A DNA stretch of 39,261 bases from positions 262,827 to 302,087 of the forward strand of contig NZ_JXBK01000001.1 in assembly GCF_000816495.1 (NCBI RefSeq). The letters run 5' to 3'. Below are positions 8,376 through 18,453 of the stretch, in pieces. Both the position numbers and the translations under genes were made by a program. The notes beneath the pieces were generated by a model. The model searched no databases. It had not been told where the DNA came from and saw only the letters and a program-made list of their open reading frames with translations. This DNA is from Acinetobacter harbinensis. Its GTDB lineage: Bacteria > Pseudomonadota > Gammaproteobacteria > Pseudomonadales > Moraxellaceae. How positions within the stretch are numbered: position 1 is the stretch's first letter; every line of letters starts with the position of its first letter.

Positions 8376-10091
8376 TTAGTGATCTGAAGCACCCGAGATA
8401 CCAATACCTGTTTGTGAACGAACAAACTGTGCATCAAATGCTTTACGTTCAGCTGTAGCACGTGCTGAATGATCAGTCACAGAGAACAACCAACAGCAGA
8501 TGAATGACAATGGCATTGCAAAGATTGCAGGACCATTCAGTGGGTTAATTGGTGTATCCGAGATACCCAAAGTATCGACCCAAACGGCTTTAGATAAGAT
8601 AATCAAGGTTACGGCTGTAACTAAACCAGCAACGCCACCAATGACAGCACCGCGAGTGGTTAAACCTTTCCAGAACATTGAAAGCACCAGTACTGGGAAG
8701 TTGGCACATGCAGCAACCGAGAATGCTAAACCGACCATGAAGGCTACGTTTTGTTTCTCGAACAAGACACCCAAAATCATGGCAAAAATAGCTAAACCTA
8801 AAGTTGCAATTTTAGACATACGTAGTTCAGATTCAGGCGTCGTACGACCTTTTCTGAAGACGTTTGCATATAAGTCATGCGAAATTGCTGAAGCACCCGA
8901 TAAAGTCAAACCCGCCACAACTGCAAGGATGGTGGCAAATGCCACTGCTGAAATGAAGCCCATGAACAAGTCACCGCCAACAGCATCACTTAAGTGAACT
9001 GCAGCCATGTTGTTACCACCGACCAATTCTAATTTACCCGTCACTGCCATTTTAGCAACATCAAGGAATTGTGGATTGTTTGATACAAACAGAATCGCAC
9101 CGAAACCAATGATGAAGGTCAATAGATAGAAGTAACCAATGAAGCCGGTTGCAACCACAACGGATTTACGTGCTTCTTTGGCATCTTTTACCGTAAAGAA
9201 GCGCATTAAAATATGTGGCAGACCCGCAGTACCAAACATCAATGCAAGACCTAAGGAAATGGCATCAATTGGATTGGCGGCAAGTTTACCCGGCCCCATG
9301 ATATTGCCCGCTTCGGCTAGACCAATGTTATGCACTTGGCTGAAGACTTGAATCGATTGTTCAAACATGTTTGCAAAGCTGAAACCAACATTCTTCATCA
9401 CCATAAAGGCCATGAAGGTCGCACCTGAAAGCAACATCACCGCTTTGATGATCTGTACCCACGTGGTGGCCAACATACCGCCAAAGATTACGTAAGCCAT
9501 CATCAGAAGACCCACAATCACCACAGCAATGTTGTAGTTCAAACCAAACAGTAATTTAATCAGCTGACCTGCACCCACCATTTGAGCGATCAAATAGAAT
9601 GCAACCACCACCAATGAACTTACAGCGGCTAAGGTACGCACTGGTTTTTCTTCTAAGCGGAAAGACACTACGTCAGATAAGTTGAATTTACCCAAGTTAC
9701 GCAGACGTTCAGCCACCAAGAACAATACGATTGGCCAACCCACCATAAAACCAAGGGAGTACAGCAAGCCATCAAAGCCTGAACTAAAAACCAGTGCAGA
9801 AATACCCAAGAAAGAGGCCGCAGACATGTAGTCACCGGCAATGGCTAAACCATTTTGAAAACCTGAGATACCGCCACCAGCAGTATAGAAATCTGAGGTA
9901 CTTGTGGTTTGCTTGGCGGCCCATTTGGTAATCACCAAAGTAAAGGCCACAAAAATCACAAACATAATGATGGCATGCCAGTTGGTGGCTTGCTGTTCAG
10001 CGGCACCTAAATCTGGACCGGCCATAGCCATATTTGACATAAGCAGCGCTGATGCTGCCAGTGCTTGCGCTTTCAATGAATTCCATTTCAT
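8376..10091 (-). CDS. actP: ActP, cation/acetate symporter
   Basis: Sodium:solute symporter (SSS) family permease that takes up acetate and other short carboxylates across the inner membrane. I place the start at the ATG at 10091 (MKWNSLKAQ, a signal-peptide-like N-terminus ending near AMA) rather than an upstream in-frame codon at 10118, because the yjcH stop TAA lies one base before this ATG, giving the coupled arrangement TAAGATG. The resulting 571 residues match the usual length of about 550. Helices run through the whole protein; the motif [23 protein letters not shown] and [10 protein letters not shown] are typical of the ActP branch. It is co-transcribed with yjcH and stands next to crbS, which in other gammaproteobacteria controls it. 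Confidence 0.93.
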   Translation of the reverse strand: MKWNSLKAQALAASALLMSNMAMAGPDLGAAEQQATNWHAIIMFVIFVAFTLVITKWAAKQTTSTSDFYTAGGGISGFQNGLAIAGDYMSAASFLGISALVFSSGFDGLLYSLGFMVGWPIVLFLVAERLRNLGKFNLSDVVSFRLEEKPVRTLAAVSSLVVVAFYLIAQMVGAGQLIKLLFGLNYNIAVVIVGLLMMAYVIFGGMLATTWVQIIKAVMLLSGATFMAFMVMKNVGFSFANMFEQSIQVFSQVHNIGLAEAGNIMGPGKLAANPIDAISLGLALMFGTAGLPHILMRFFTVKDAKEARKSVVVATGFIGYFYLLTFIIGFGAILFVSNNPQFLDVAKMAVTGKLELVGGNNMAAVHLSDAVGGDLFMGFISAVAFATILAVVAGLTLSGASAISHDLYANVFRKGRTTPESELRMSKIATLGLAIFAMILGVLFEKQNVAFMVGLAFSVAACANFPVLVLSMFWKGLTTRGAVIGGVAGLVTAVTLIILSKAVWVDTLGISDTPINPLNGPAIFAMPLSFICCWLFSVTDHSARATAERKAFDAQFVRSQTGIGISGASDH

Positions 10092-10092
10092 C

Positions 10093-10425
10093 TTAATGCT
10101 GTCCTTTTTCGTTGGCAATCGCTTCCACTTCTTTCATGGCTTCACGTGTTAGTGGATCAAGTTTAGAGTTGGCGATATAGGAATACACCGCAGTCAATAC
10201 AAATGACAATACAATAATACTGAGACCCAATGGCATACCGATAGTGATCACACCACCGTCAAAAGATTGCATTAAAAATTCTTTGTTATAGCCAACCAAC
10301 AGCATGAAACCAACATAAACGATCAACATAATTGCTGTAAGAGTCCAACTGAGACGACTCTTTTTAGCAACCATTTCTTTAAACTTTGGATTCTGTAGAA
10401 TCTGCTCTACTTTACTCTCATCCAT
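10093..10425 (-). CDS. yjcH: YjcH-like DUF485 membrane protein
   Basis: A small inner-membrane protein of 110 residues with two predicted helices (about 27-46 and 61-85), matching DUF485. This family is almost always encoded immediately before actP, as here, and is thought to assist the symporter, though its exact role is not settled. An AGGAGA ribosome site precedes the ATG at 10425. The stop codon is separated from the actP ATG by one base, so the two are translationally coupled. Confidence 0.9.
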   Translation of the reverse strand: MDESKVEQILQNPKFKEMVAKKSRLSWTLTAIMLIVYVGFMLLVGYNKEFLMQSFDGGVITIGMPLGLSIIVLSFVLTAVYSYIANSKLDPLTREAMKEVEAIANEKGQH

Positions 10426-10609
10426 AATCCATTCTCCTGTTTGTGCCTAACGCTAGACACTATTTTTAATTCGAATTATTCCGTCGCCTAACTTAACAAT
10501 CTTGTAGGGTTGTTGTAATTAATACTTTGGTCTTTAAATTTTAATCAAGTCGGCGATGCAGATTATCAGATAGGGTATGATTACGATATAGTTTTACACT
10601 TTGGGCAAT

Positions 10610-13600
10610 ATGAACAGCTGGCTTATTATTGGGGTGCTCGCCCTCTATATCGCATTATTATTTATCTGTGCATTTTATGGGGAGAAACACGCCAGTCGAT
10701 TAAGCACACGTGGCCGTATGTTTTTATTTAGCCTCACTTTAGGCGTGTATTGTTCATCTTGGACCTTTTATGGGGCAACCGGTGCGGCGGTGCGTGAAGG
10801 GATTATCTTCTTACCGATTTATTTGGGCCCCTTGATTTTTGTCGGTGTCGGTTATGATATTTGGCGGCGCTTAGGTCGTGTACGTCAGCATCATGCGATT
10901 TCCTCCATTGCCGACTTTGTTGCGGCACGTTATGGCAAGAGTGGCGCTTTAGCTTCGCTGGTGACCATTTTGGCGGTGATTGCCATTATCCCCTATCTGG
11001 CGCTACAACTGCGCGCCATCGCTTTAAGCGCTGCCGTGGTGTTGCAACAAGGCACTGGTTTGGAAGGTACCACCAATGGTGTGCTGTTCCTGACCGGCAT
11101 TTTAGCCATTTTGGCCATGATCTTTGGCACACGGCAAATTGCCAATACCGAACAACATGGCGGTTTAATGTTGGCGGTGGCATTTGAATCTTTTGTTAAA
11201 TTATTTGCGCTGCTGTGTGTGGCATTATTTTTTGTTTTTGAAGCACCGGGCAATTTAACGCAAATTAGCAGTGATGTGGCGGACACCTTTAAAGAGGTGC
11301 AGTTGTTTGGTGTACCGGAAACCTTTTGGGTACAAACAGTCTTGGCCGCATTGGCAATTATTTGTTTGCCTCGGCAATTTCATGTGGCTGTGGTTGAGCT
11401 ACGCGATGAAAAACATATTCGCGGGGCACGGCGTTGGTTTGCCACTTATCTGATTCTCACCACACTGGCGATTATTCCCATTGCCAGTTGGGCCTTACAT
11501 GCCGCGCCACATTTCTTGGCCATTCCCGATGTGGCGGTGTTATCACTACCGCTGAGTTACAACCAAGATTGGCTTACGTTGTTGGCTTTTCTCGGTGGTT
11601 TTTCTGCTTCCACCGGTATGCTGTTGGTCTCATCGGTTGCGTTGTCAATTATGTTGAGTAACGATTTGATTATGCCCGCACTGTGGCGCAGCGGCATTTT
11701 GTCACGTCATGACCGACGCTTACCGATGGTGCTGAAATTTACCCGCCGTGTGTGTATTTTAGCGGTCATGTTACTGGGCTTTTTATTCTTTCATTTCTTT
11801 AACGATATCGACCAACTCTCGGTGTTTGGCTTATTGGCCTTTAGTGCAGTGGCCCAGTTCTCCCCTGCTCTGATTGGCGGATTATATTGGCGTGGTGGCA
11901 GTAAACAAGGCGTCTATGCCGGCTTACTGAGTGGCTTTTTTCTGTGGGCCTACACTTTATTATTACCCACGGTACTGCGTAGTCTACCGCTTGAATACAG
12001 CCATTTTGCGCAGCAATTTTTAACACTGGGTCCATTGAGGATTCACTGGTTACGACCAGAGGCCTTACTGGGCTTTGAGTCTTTTGCCGCATTGACGCAT
12101 GGCGTGGTGTGGTCGTTGGGCTTGAATATTGTCTTGTATATTTGGGTGTCACGAATTTTTCGTCCCAGTATTGCCGAACAAATTCAGGCAGAAAGCTTTT
12201 TTTATTACGAGACCAAGCCGCTGCCCACGCATACCACTTCAAGCGATATCAGTTATCTCAATCATGACGTGGCGCGTTTAAAAGTGGGCGATTTAATTAC
12301 CTTAGCCAAACGCATCACCGGCGAAGGGCCAACCACACACGCTTTTCGGCAATTTTGTACGCAAAATAATGTCATCTTAAATGAAAATAGCAGTGCCAAT
12401 GGCATGTGGTGGCGCTTTACCGAGCAATACTTGGCCGGCACCATTGGTTCCGCTTCGGCGCGGACTTTACTGACCACGGCGATGGTCAATAATGGGTTGG
12501 CGCTGGGTCAAGTGGCCAATATTTTAGACCAAGCCTCGCAGTGGCAACGCTTTAATCAAAACTTGATCATGACCATGATTGATCACATGACCCAAGGCGT
12601 GAGTGTGGTCGATGAAAATATGTGTTTGGTGGCATGGAACAATCAATATTTAAAACTGTTTGATTACCCGAAAGATTTGGTTTACGTCGGTTGTCCGATT
12701 GCCGACTTAATTCGCTATAACGCAGAACGCGGTGAATGTGGTCCAGGCTCGGTCGAGGAGCATGTGCGCAAACGTATTCACTGGATGGCACTGGGCAATG
12801 CGCATGAATTTGAACGGATTCGTAAAGATGGCCGCGTCATTCAAATGCGCGGCAATCCGATTGAAGGCGGTGGCTTTGTCACCACCTTTGCCGACATCAC
12901 TGCATTTCGTGAAAATGAAGCGCTGCTTGAAGGTCGCGTGCAAGATCGTACCCGTCAGCTGGCCAATGCACTGAGCGAGCAACAATTGGCGCGTGAATTG
13001 GCAGATCGCGCCAATATGTCGAAAAGTCGTTTTATTGCCGCTGCCAGTCATGACCTGTTACAACCGATGCATGCTGCGCGTTTATTTAGTACCGCTTTAG
13101 AACAAAGCGTGCAGTCCGATGAAGACCGTAAAACCTTACAGCAACTTGATCGTGCGCTGTATGGTGCAGAGAGTATGTTGTCGGCGCTGCTGGATATTGC
13201 CCGTTTAGAAGGCGGCACCATTCAGCCGAAACGGCAGTCTTATCCACTGCATGATTTACTCAGCGATCTTGAACTGCAATTTAAATCCATTGCCGCCCAG
13301 CGTGGCATTCGCTTGAGCGTACATGATGCACAGTTTTGGATTGATACCGATCCGCAGTGGATTCGGCGTATTATTCAAAATTTTGTCAGCAATGCCCTGC
13401 GCTACACCGCTAAAGGCAAAGTAATTGTTGGTGTACTTCGTTCGGCCAGCAAGCCGCAGCATATTCGGATTGGGGTGTGGGATACCGGCCCGGGTATTGC
13501 AGAACAACAGCGCATTAAACTGTTTCAGGAATTTGAGCGCTGTGGCCACACCTCGCCTTGGGGCGAACAAGGCCTAGGACTGGGTTTGGCCATTGTGCAG

Positions 13601-14107
13601 CGTATGACCAGTTTGCTGAATTATCCGGTACAGGTTTATTCTGAATACGGCAAAGGCTCATGCTTTATGATTGAAGTGCCCATTGTAGAGCCGCCCAAAG
13701 TGGTGAGCATGCCGGCACAAGCCATTCCATTAAAAAGTAAGGCCTATAAAATTTTATGTTTAGATAATGATGAAACCATTTTAGAGGGCATGTCGACCTT
13801 ACTCAGCAAATGGGGCTATCAAGTGTTTAAAGCCACCGAACCCGAACAAGCCTTGGCTTTAATTCAGCAGGAAAATATTCAGGTCTGGTTGGTCGATCAG
13901 CACTTAAACAACCAAAAAATGGGTTTGGACTTTATTTTGCAAAACCGTCAAGCACAAGTGCCTGTGGCGCTGATTACTGCAGATTCTGATCAAGAGCTGC
14001 CGCAGCAATTAAAAGAGCTGAATATTGTGTTGTTAAGAAAACCCTTAAAGCCAGCCTCTTTACGCGCATGGTTATCGGGCTTAAAAATCTCCAGTACTAG
14101 CGATTAA
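10610..14107 (+). CDS. crbS: CrbS-type SSS-transporter/sensor histidine kinase hybrid
   Basis: A membrane sensor of the CbrA/CrbS class; CrbS with CrbR controls acs and acetate use in Vibrio and Pseudomonas. The 1165 residues show, in order: a sodium:solute-symporter-like region with about 13 helices (1 to about 530), a linker (about 545-640), a PAS domain (about 650-760, starting NQNLIMTMIDHMTQGVSV), a HisKA domain with AASHDLLQP (His near residue 814), an ATPase domain with N-box QNFVSNALRYT, DTGPGIA and GLGLGLAIV, and a C-terminal receiver with Asp near 1096 in LVDQH. I chose ATG at 10610; an in-frame TTG at 10601 lacks a ribosome site. It is divergent from yjcH-actP, sharing a 184-base control region. 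CbrA is the alternative name, but the acs, actP and response-regulator neighbours favour CrbS. Confidence 0.87.
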   Translation: MNSWLIIGVLALYIALLFICAFYGEKHASRLSTRGRMFLFSLTLGVYCSSWTFYGATGAAVREGIIFLPIYLGPLIFVGVGYDIWRRLGRVRQHHAISSIADFVAARYGKSGALASLVTILAVIAIIPYLALQLRAIALSAAVVLQQGTGLEGTTNGVLFLTGILAILAMIFGTRQIANTEQHGGLMLAVAFESFVKLFALLCVALFFVFEAPGNLTQISSDVADTFKEVQLFGVPETFWVQTVLAALAIICLPRQFHVAVVELRDEKHIRGARRWFATYLILTTLAIIPIASWALHAAPHFLAIPDVAVLSLPLSYNQDWLTLLAFLGGFSASTGMLLVSSVALSIMLSNDLIMPALWRSGILSRHDRRLPMVLKFTRRVCILAVMLLGFLFFHFFNDIDQLSVFGLLAFSAVAQFSPALIGGLYWRGGSKQGVYAGLLSGFFLWAYTLLLPTVLRSLPLEYSHFAQQFLTLGPLRIHWLRPEALLGFESFAALTHGVVWSLGLNIVLYIWVSRIFRPSIAEQIQAESFFYYETKPLPTHTTSSDISYLNHDVARLKVGDLITLAKRITGEGPTTHAFRQFCTQNNVILNENSSANGMWWRFTEQYLAGTIGSASARTLLTTAMVNNGLALGQVANILDQASQWQRFNQNLIMTMIDHMTQGVSVVDENMCLVAWNNQYLKLFDYPKDLVYVGCPIADLIRYNAERGECGPGSVEEHVRKRIHWMALGNAHEFERIRKDGRVIQMRGNPIEGGGFVTTFADITAFRENEALLEGRVQDRTRQLANALSEQQLARELADRANMSKSRFIAAASHDLLQPMHAARLFSTALEQSVQSDEDRKTLQQLDRALYGAESMLSALLDIARLEGGTIQPKRQSYPLHDLLSDLELQFKSIAAQRGIRLSVHDAQFWIDTDPQWIRRIIQNFVSNALRYTAKGKVIVGVLRSASKPQHIRIGVWDTGPGIAEQQRIKLFQEFERCGHTSPWGEQGLGLGLAIVQRMTSLLNYPVQVYSEYGKGSCFMIEVPIVEPPKVVSMPAQAIPLKSKAYKILCLDNDETILEGMSTLLSKWGYQVFKATEPEQALALIQQENIQVWLVDQHLNNQKMGLDFILQNRQAQVPVALITADSDQELPQQLKELNIVLLRKPLKPASLRAWLSGLKISSTSD

Positions 14108-14119
14108 ACCGGTAGTGCA

Positions 14120-14151
14120 AGCGTGCATTTTAAGCCCTTAAAATGCACGCT
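14120..14151. terminator. 14-bp perfect hairpin after crbS
   Basis: AGCGTGCATTTTAA and TTAAAATGCACGCT enclose GCCC, 12 bases after the crbS stop. There is no T-run on either side, so it is either a weak terminator or an mRNA 3'-end-protecting hairpin. Confidence 0.5.
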
Positions 14152-14513
14152 GTTATACATAAACACACCAACCGTTACAGGTGCTGGCGATAGATTTTGG
14201 CCTTTAGGCAAAATAACTCAAAAACCTGCGTTTTAACTGGCGATCCATTGACCAAAAATTTCACCTTGAATTTTTCTATGGCAAAGCCTACCAAATGCCT
14301 CGATACACAGCGGTATACTTACTTACAATTTTTCAAGCTGATCTTTTTACAGCACTTTTTAAGACGAATATCGCACTCTACAACTTTAGTCCTATTTTGT
14401 TGCACCCTCGGCTTAACCATACACTAGAGCCAGAACAGATCAGTTTTACTCAGCATCTATCATTTATTTGTTGGATAAAGCATTGATCGACAGAAATAGT
14501 ATTGGAGTTCAAC
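14152..14513. other. Intergenic region before the unknown 255-aa gene
   Basis: Two overlapping short plus-strand frames here (14197-14427, 14295-14486) lack ribosome sites and protein-like composition, so I do not call them. I see no clear promoter. The last 10 bases hold the GGAG ribosome site of the next gene. Confidence 0.5.
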
Positions 14514-15281
14514 ATGAATATTTCTCAAATTATTCCAAGCAATCATGATCAGACACAGCAGCTTTATCGCCAATATGGCAGTAATGCGCTGTTACCCGAT
14601 ATCCAATGGAACGAACTGTTTCAATCGAGCGCCTTAACGCCACTGCACATCCAAGCCTTAAATACGCTCTATCACACTGCCGTGCCACTGGCTTTACAGG
14701 TTTTTGATGCGTTAAATTTTGATGTTTTTAGTCCGACTGCCTATAAACCGCAAGGTTTGGGTTTATTTGAGCGTTTGGCCGAACAAGAAGAAAAACTGAT
14801 TCAAGTGTTGGCAAGCGAGGCCGCAGGTTTTAGTGAGGCGGTACGTTATCAAATTTGGAGCATGCTGTTAAGAGGCGGTGCGGTCTTGGTCTTTAAAGCG
14901 TGGCTTGGCAAAGTTAAAACCCATGAAAACCAATTAGACATCAGCCAATTTGATGAACTGTCCGACCTTCTGTTCATTAAAACCTCGCCCATTGAATTGG
15001 CTCAGCATCTACACATCAATCCGCACAGTCCACAAGAGCATGTGTTCTTAATGTATGACGATGAAGTCTATTTAGAACGTTTTAACAGCTTAGAAACCGC
15101 CGCTTTATTTGTGGAATTGGGCGTCTATGATGCGGCATTTTTAAGTTTGCACGATGACAGCGTGGCGGCCTATTTAAAAGAAAAAGATTATGTCTCTCAA
15201 GAACAAATTGATGATTTACACAGCGCACTCAATCCGTTGTTTTGTACCGATCTCACCCCGAAAAGAAGCTGCGTCGCTTAA
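14514..15281 (+). CDS. Unknown soluble protein within the acetate block
   Basis: I do not recognise this 255-residue protein. It has no signal peptide and no membrane helix. It is acidic and leucine/alanine-rich, predicted mostly helical, with blocks such as FDELSDLLFIKTSP, HVFLMYDDEVYLERF and ETAALFVELGVYDAAFLSL. I set the start at ATG 14514 because GGAG sits six bases before it; an in-frame TTG at 14502 would overlap that site. It lies on the same strand as crbS, 406 bases downstream behind a hairpin, and converges on crbR across a shared terminator. Its place between the sensor and its presumed regulator hints at a link with acetate control, but this is only inference from position. Confidence 0.8.
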   Translation: MNISQIIPSNHDQTQQLYRQYGSNALLPDIQWNELFQSSALTPLHIQALNTLYHTAVPLALQVFDALNFDVFSPTAYKPQGLGLFERLAEQEEKLIQVLASEAAGFSEAVRYQIWSMLLRGGAVLVFKAWLGKVKTHENQLDISQFDELSDLLFIKTSPIELAQHLHINPHSPQEHVFLMYDDEVYLERFNSLETAALFVELGVYDAAFLSLHDDSVAAYLKEKDYVSQEQIDDLHSALNPLFCTDLTPKRSCVA

Positions 15282-15299
15282 GTCAGAATTTTAAGCATT

Positions 15300-15331
15300 C
15301 AAAAAAGGCACCTTCAACGGGTGCCTTTTTC
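15300..15331. terminator. Bidirectional terminator between the unknown gene and crbR
   Basis: GGCACC (15307-15312) pairs with GGTGCC (15320-15325), with six A before and five T after. It lies 26 bases past the stop of the plus-strand gene. The minus-strand reading, ending in a T-run, would also serve crbR. Confidence 0.85.
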
Positions 15332-15401
15332 AATCTTATCACTCAAGCTGTACGGTTCACTGCGTCAGGTGAATAAAGCGGATCTTTTGAATAAAAACCG
15401 T

Positions 15402-16052
15402 TTAGATTTTTCTTTCTTCAATATTTAATGCACTGATGGCCAAGACTGCTTGAGTACGATTTTGTACGCCCAATTTACGGAAAATTGCGGTGACATGCGC
15501 CTTAATGGTCGCTTCCGAAACATCTAATTCATAGGCAATTTGTTTATTGAGCAAGCCTTCTGCCACCATCATCAAGACGCGGAACTGCTGCGGCGTCAAT
15601 GATTGAATTCGTTCTGCCAAAGCAGTTTCATCTGCTGCGCGCGGATCAAAATTCATATTCGGTGGGAAATTAGGGGGTAACCAAATCTCGCCTTCTAGCA
15701 CGTGACGAATGGCTTCACCAATTAAGCTTGGATGCGCCGATTTCGGAATATACCCCATGGCACCATGCGCAATAGCACGCTGAATAATCGAGGTTTCTTC
15801 GTGTGCCGAGACCACGAGAATCGGGATTAACGGATATTGTGCACGGACATGAACCAACGCTGAAAAGCCGGATGCTCCCGGTAAATTAAGATCTAACAAC
15901 ACCAAATCTGGCTCTGGACCATTATCAAGGCGTTCATAAAACTCATTTACTGCCGCGGTTTCACTAATTTGGGCTTGCGGTAAGCTATAACGCACAGCTT
16001 GAATCAAAGCATGACGAAATAACGGATGATCATCAACGATTAAAATATTCAT
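15402..16052 (-). CDS. crbR: CrbR-type LuxR-family response regulator
   Basis: A two-component response regulator of the NarL/FixJ class, 216 residues. The N-terminal receiver has the acidic pair D7/D8 and the phospho-acceptor D54 in LVLLDLNLPG, and a conserved lysine in GYIPKS. The C-terminal LuxR helix-turn-helix (about 145-210) contains LTPQQFRVLMMVAEGLLNKQIA and VSEATIKAHVTAIFRKL. Regulators of this subgroup (CrbR, also called ErdR or AgmR-like) are the partners of CrbS and activate acs in relatives. It lies 335 bases downstream of acs on the same strand, with its own likely promoter in the gap. The pairing with the hybrid kinase at 10610 is inferred from gene neighbourhood and family. 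Confidence 0.85.
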   Translation of the reverse strand: MNILIVDDHPLFRHALIQAVRYSLPQAQISETAAVNEFYERLDNGPEPDLVLLDLNLPGASGFSALVHVRAQYPLIPILVVSAHEETSIIQRAIAHGAMGYIPKSAHPSLIGEAIRHVLEGEIWLPPNFPPNMNFDPRAADETALAERIQSLTPQQFRVLMMVAEGLLNKQIAYELDVSEATIKAHVTAIFRKLGVQNRTQAVLAISALNIEERKI

Positions 16053-16387
16053 AAGCGATATGAAAGATCCTGTGCACAGTGATGGCTATTCTAACCACAC
16101 TCGCAGGCTTAAGGATATGCCATGAATTAATTTTTTAGGCGATATTGCACTGTTTTGGCAAAAATAGTGCTTTTATTCCAATTTAGCAGCCTATATAAGC
16201 TGTAGTTAACCTATAAAAGGCTGTTGAGTCGCCCTTAATCCCGTGCCTCTTGCTCAAAAATATCACTTTTAATTTCAACTGATTATATTTTTATACTGCC
16301 TAGATGATTGTTTATATTCATCGCTATTACTGCGCGCTTAAAGCCGCCTACCGCCGGCTTAAGTACGGCGGTAGGGTGATAAAACAA
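16053..16387. other. 335-base gap between acs and crbR
   Basis: It holds the acs 3' hairpin (16347-16375) and an inverted repeat at 16147-16170 (GCACTGTTTT with AAAATAGTGC after one extra A at most, loop GGCA) about 95-118 bases upstream of crbR. On the plus strand the second element pairs through a G-U and is followed by TTTTATT, so it is terminator-like in the direction away from crbR. It may equally be an operator of crbR. No open frame is credible. Confidence 0.45.
16347..16375 (-). terminator. GC-rich hairpin after acs
   Basis: A 10-bp perfect stem CCTACCGCCG/CGGCGGTAGG with a 9-base loop, 13 bases past the acs stop. The tail on the minus strand is only CGGCTTT, so it may be a weak or Rho-assisted terminator. 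Confidence 0.6.
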
Positions 16388-18328
16388 TCAACGCGCATGA
16401 ACAGTGGTGATTAACGCCTCGACCACTTGTGGCTCAGCCAAGGTGGAAATATCGCCCAGCGTATCCAATTCATTGGCAGCAATTTTTCTTAAAATACGGC
16501 GCATAATTTTACCGGAACGCGTTTTGGGTAAGGCCGGTGCCCAATGCAGTGCATCCGGTGTGGCAATCGGGCCTAAGATTTTACGCACCCAATCAATCAG
16601 TTCTTTACGCAGCTCCTCCGATTCCTCAGTGCCGGCTTGTAAGGTGACAAAAGAGCAAATCCCTTGTCCTTTAATCTCATGCGGCATGCCAACCACAGCA
16701 GCTTCTGCCACGGCATGATGCGCCACCAAAGCACTTTCCACTTCAGCCGTGCCTAAGCGATGACCGGAAACATTCAGTACATCATCCACCCGACCGGTAA
16801 TCCAGTAGTAGCCATCTTTATCGCGCCGTGCGCCATCACCGGTGAAATAAGCCCCCGGATAAGTTGAGAAATAGGCTTCAATAAAACGCTCAGGATCGCC
16901 CCAAATGGTGCGCATTTGCCCCGGCCAAGAATCTTTAATAATCAAATTCCCTTCCGCTTCACCGGCCAACTCTTTGCCCTCAGCATCAACAATGGCCGGT
17001 TGAATCCCAAAAAATGGCCGTGTCGCTGAACCGGGTTTTAATGCGGTAGCCCCGGGCAAAGGTGAAATCATAATCCCACCAGTTTCGGTTTGCCACCACG
17101 TATCCACAATGGGACAACGACTTTCACCGACCACACTATAGTACCAATTCCATGCTTCAGGATTGATCGGCTCACCGACTGAACCAATCAGACGCAAGCT
17201 ACTGCGGTCACTTTCACGCACGAACTTGTCACCTTCTCGCATCATGGCGCGAATGGCGGTGGGCGCGGTATATAAAACCGTGATGTTATGTTTATCGACA
17301 ATATGACCGGTGCGCGCCCATGTCGGATACTGCGGTACCCCTTCAAACATCACGCTGGTGGTGCCATTGGATAACGGCCCATATAACATATACGAATGGC
17401 CGGTAATCCAGCCCAAATCTGCGGTACACCAAAACACGTCATCTTGCTTGATATCAAATATTTCTCTAAAGGTGCAATTTACATAGGTTAAATAGCCGCC
17501 TGTGGTGTGTAACACGCCTTTGGGTTTACCGGTCGACCCTGAGGTATATAAAATAAATAAAGGATCTTCCGCATTCATCGGCTCAGGCGGGCAAATGTCA
17601 TTGACCGCCATAATTTCAGTGTGATACCACAGGTCACGCCCGTCCTCTAGATGGATGGGATTACCGGTACGATGCACCACCACCACGTGTTGCACGCAGT
17701 CTGTGCCATGAATCTGTAGCGCGGTATCTACATTTTTTTTGAGCGGCACCGGTTTGCCGCCGCGCATGCCTGAATCGGCGGTAATCACAATTTTGGCTTG
17801 GCTGTCTTCAATGCGACTGGCCAACGATTCTGGCGAGAAGCCGCCAAACACCACACAATGCACCGCACCCACGCGGGTACAGGCCAACATGGCAATCGCC
17901 GCTTCAGAGACCATCGGCATATACAGCACCACACGATCACCTTTGTTTACGCCATATTTTTTTAACACATTGGCAAAACGACACACTTCAGCGTGCAGTT
18001 CTTTAAAAGAGATAATTTTATGTCGCGAAGGATGATCGCCTTCCCAAATAATCGCAGGCTTATGCGGATGTTCTTTTAAATAACGATCTAAACAATTGGC
18101 ACTGAGATTAAGTTGACCATCGGCAAACCATTCAATTTTAAAATGATTCGGATCAAAACTGCTATTTTTAACTTGGCTGAACGGCTTTATCCATTCAAGC
18201 TTATGGGCTTGCTCAGCCCAAAACTCATCAGGCTGATTGATAGATTGCTGATAACGCTGGAAATACTCGGACTCATTGGTGCGAGCGGTTTTTTGAAATT
18301 CTTCGGGTACAGGATAGATCTCTTTCAT
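16388..18328 (-). CDS. acs: Acs, AMP-forming acetyl-CoA synthetase
   Basis: Converts acetate, ATP and CoA to acetyl-CoA, AMP and pyrophosphate in the cytoplasm; it is the high-affinity acetate route. The 646 residues match the family (E. coli 652). Visible motifs are the ATP loop [11 protein letters not shown] (about residues 261-271), the acetate-pocket segment [10 protein letters not shown], the hinge region [15 protein letters not shown], and the C-terminal [14 protein letters not shown] with the lysine (about 605) that is acetylated by Pat-type enzymes in relatives. AAGGA lies eight bases before the ATG. The upstream region contains a 10-bp palindrome and a duplicated leader segment (see separate entries). 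Regulation by CrbS/CrbR is expected from the neighbouring genes. Confidence 0.96.
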   Translation of the reverse strand: MKEIYPVPEEFQKTARTNESEYFQRYQQSINQPDEFWAEQAHKLEWIKPFSQVKNSSFDPNHFKIEWFADGQLNLSANCLDRYLKEHPHKPAIIWEGDHPSRHKIISFKELHAEVCRFANVLKKYGVNKGDRVVLYMPMVSEAAIAMLACTRVGAVHCVVFGGFSPESLASRIEDSQAKIVITADSGMRGGKPVPLKKNVDTALQIHGTDCVQHVVVVHRTGNPIHLEDGRDLWYHTEIMAVNDICPPEPMNAEDPLFILYTSGSTGKPKGVLHTTGGYLTYVNCTFREIFDIKQDDVFWCTADLGWITGHSYMLYGPLSNGTTSVMFEGVPQYPTWARTGHIVDKHNITVLYTAPTAIRAMMREGDKFVRESDRSSLRLIGSVGEPINPEAWNWYYSVVGESRCPIVDTWWQTETGGIMISPLPGATALKPGSATRPFFGIQPAIVDAEGKELAGEAEGNLIIKDSWPGQMRTIWGDPERFIEAYFSTYPGAYFTGDGARRDKDGYYWITGRVDDVLNVSGHRLGTAEVESALVAHHAVAEAAVVGMPHEIKGQGICSFVTLQAGTEESEELRKELIDWVRKILGPIATPDALHWAPALPKTRSGKIMRRILRKIAANELDTLGDISTLAEPQVVEALITTVHAR

Positions 18329-18339
18329 ACGGCACGTCC

Positions 18340-18393
18340 TTGATCTTATTCATCTCATCACGAGAGCTCTTGCAGGTTATTGATCTTATTCAT
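18340..18393 (-). repeat. Direct repeat in the acs leader
   Basis: The 14-base sequence TTGATCTTATTCAT occurs at 18340-18353 and again exactly at 18380-18393, a period of 40 bases. On the minus strand each copy begins ATGAATAAGATCAA and so opens a tiny frame starting MNKI; the copy nearer acs overlaps the acs ribosome site AAGGA. Confidence 0.7.
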
Positions 18394-18453
18394 TGCATAT
18401 CCGCAGTATGGCGATTATTTTTCAACCAGCTCAATCCTGCTTTGGTCGTAGTT

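Noticed and set aside
14197..14486. Two overlapping short plus-strand frames between crbS and the 255-aa gene.
   Set aside because: No ribosome sites, unlikely composition, and they overlap each other in different frames.
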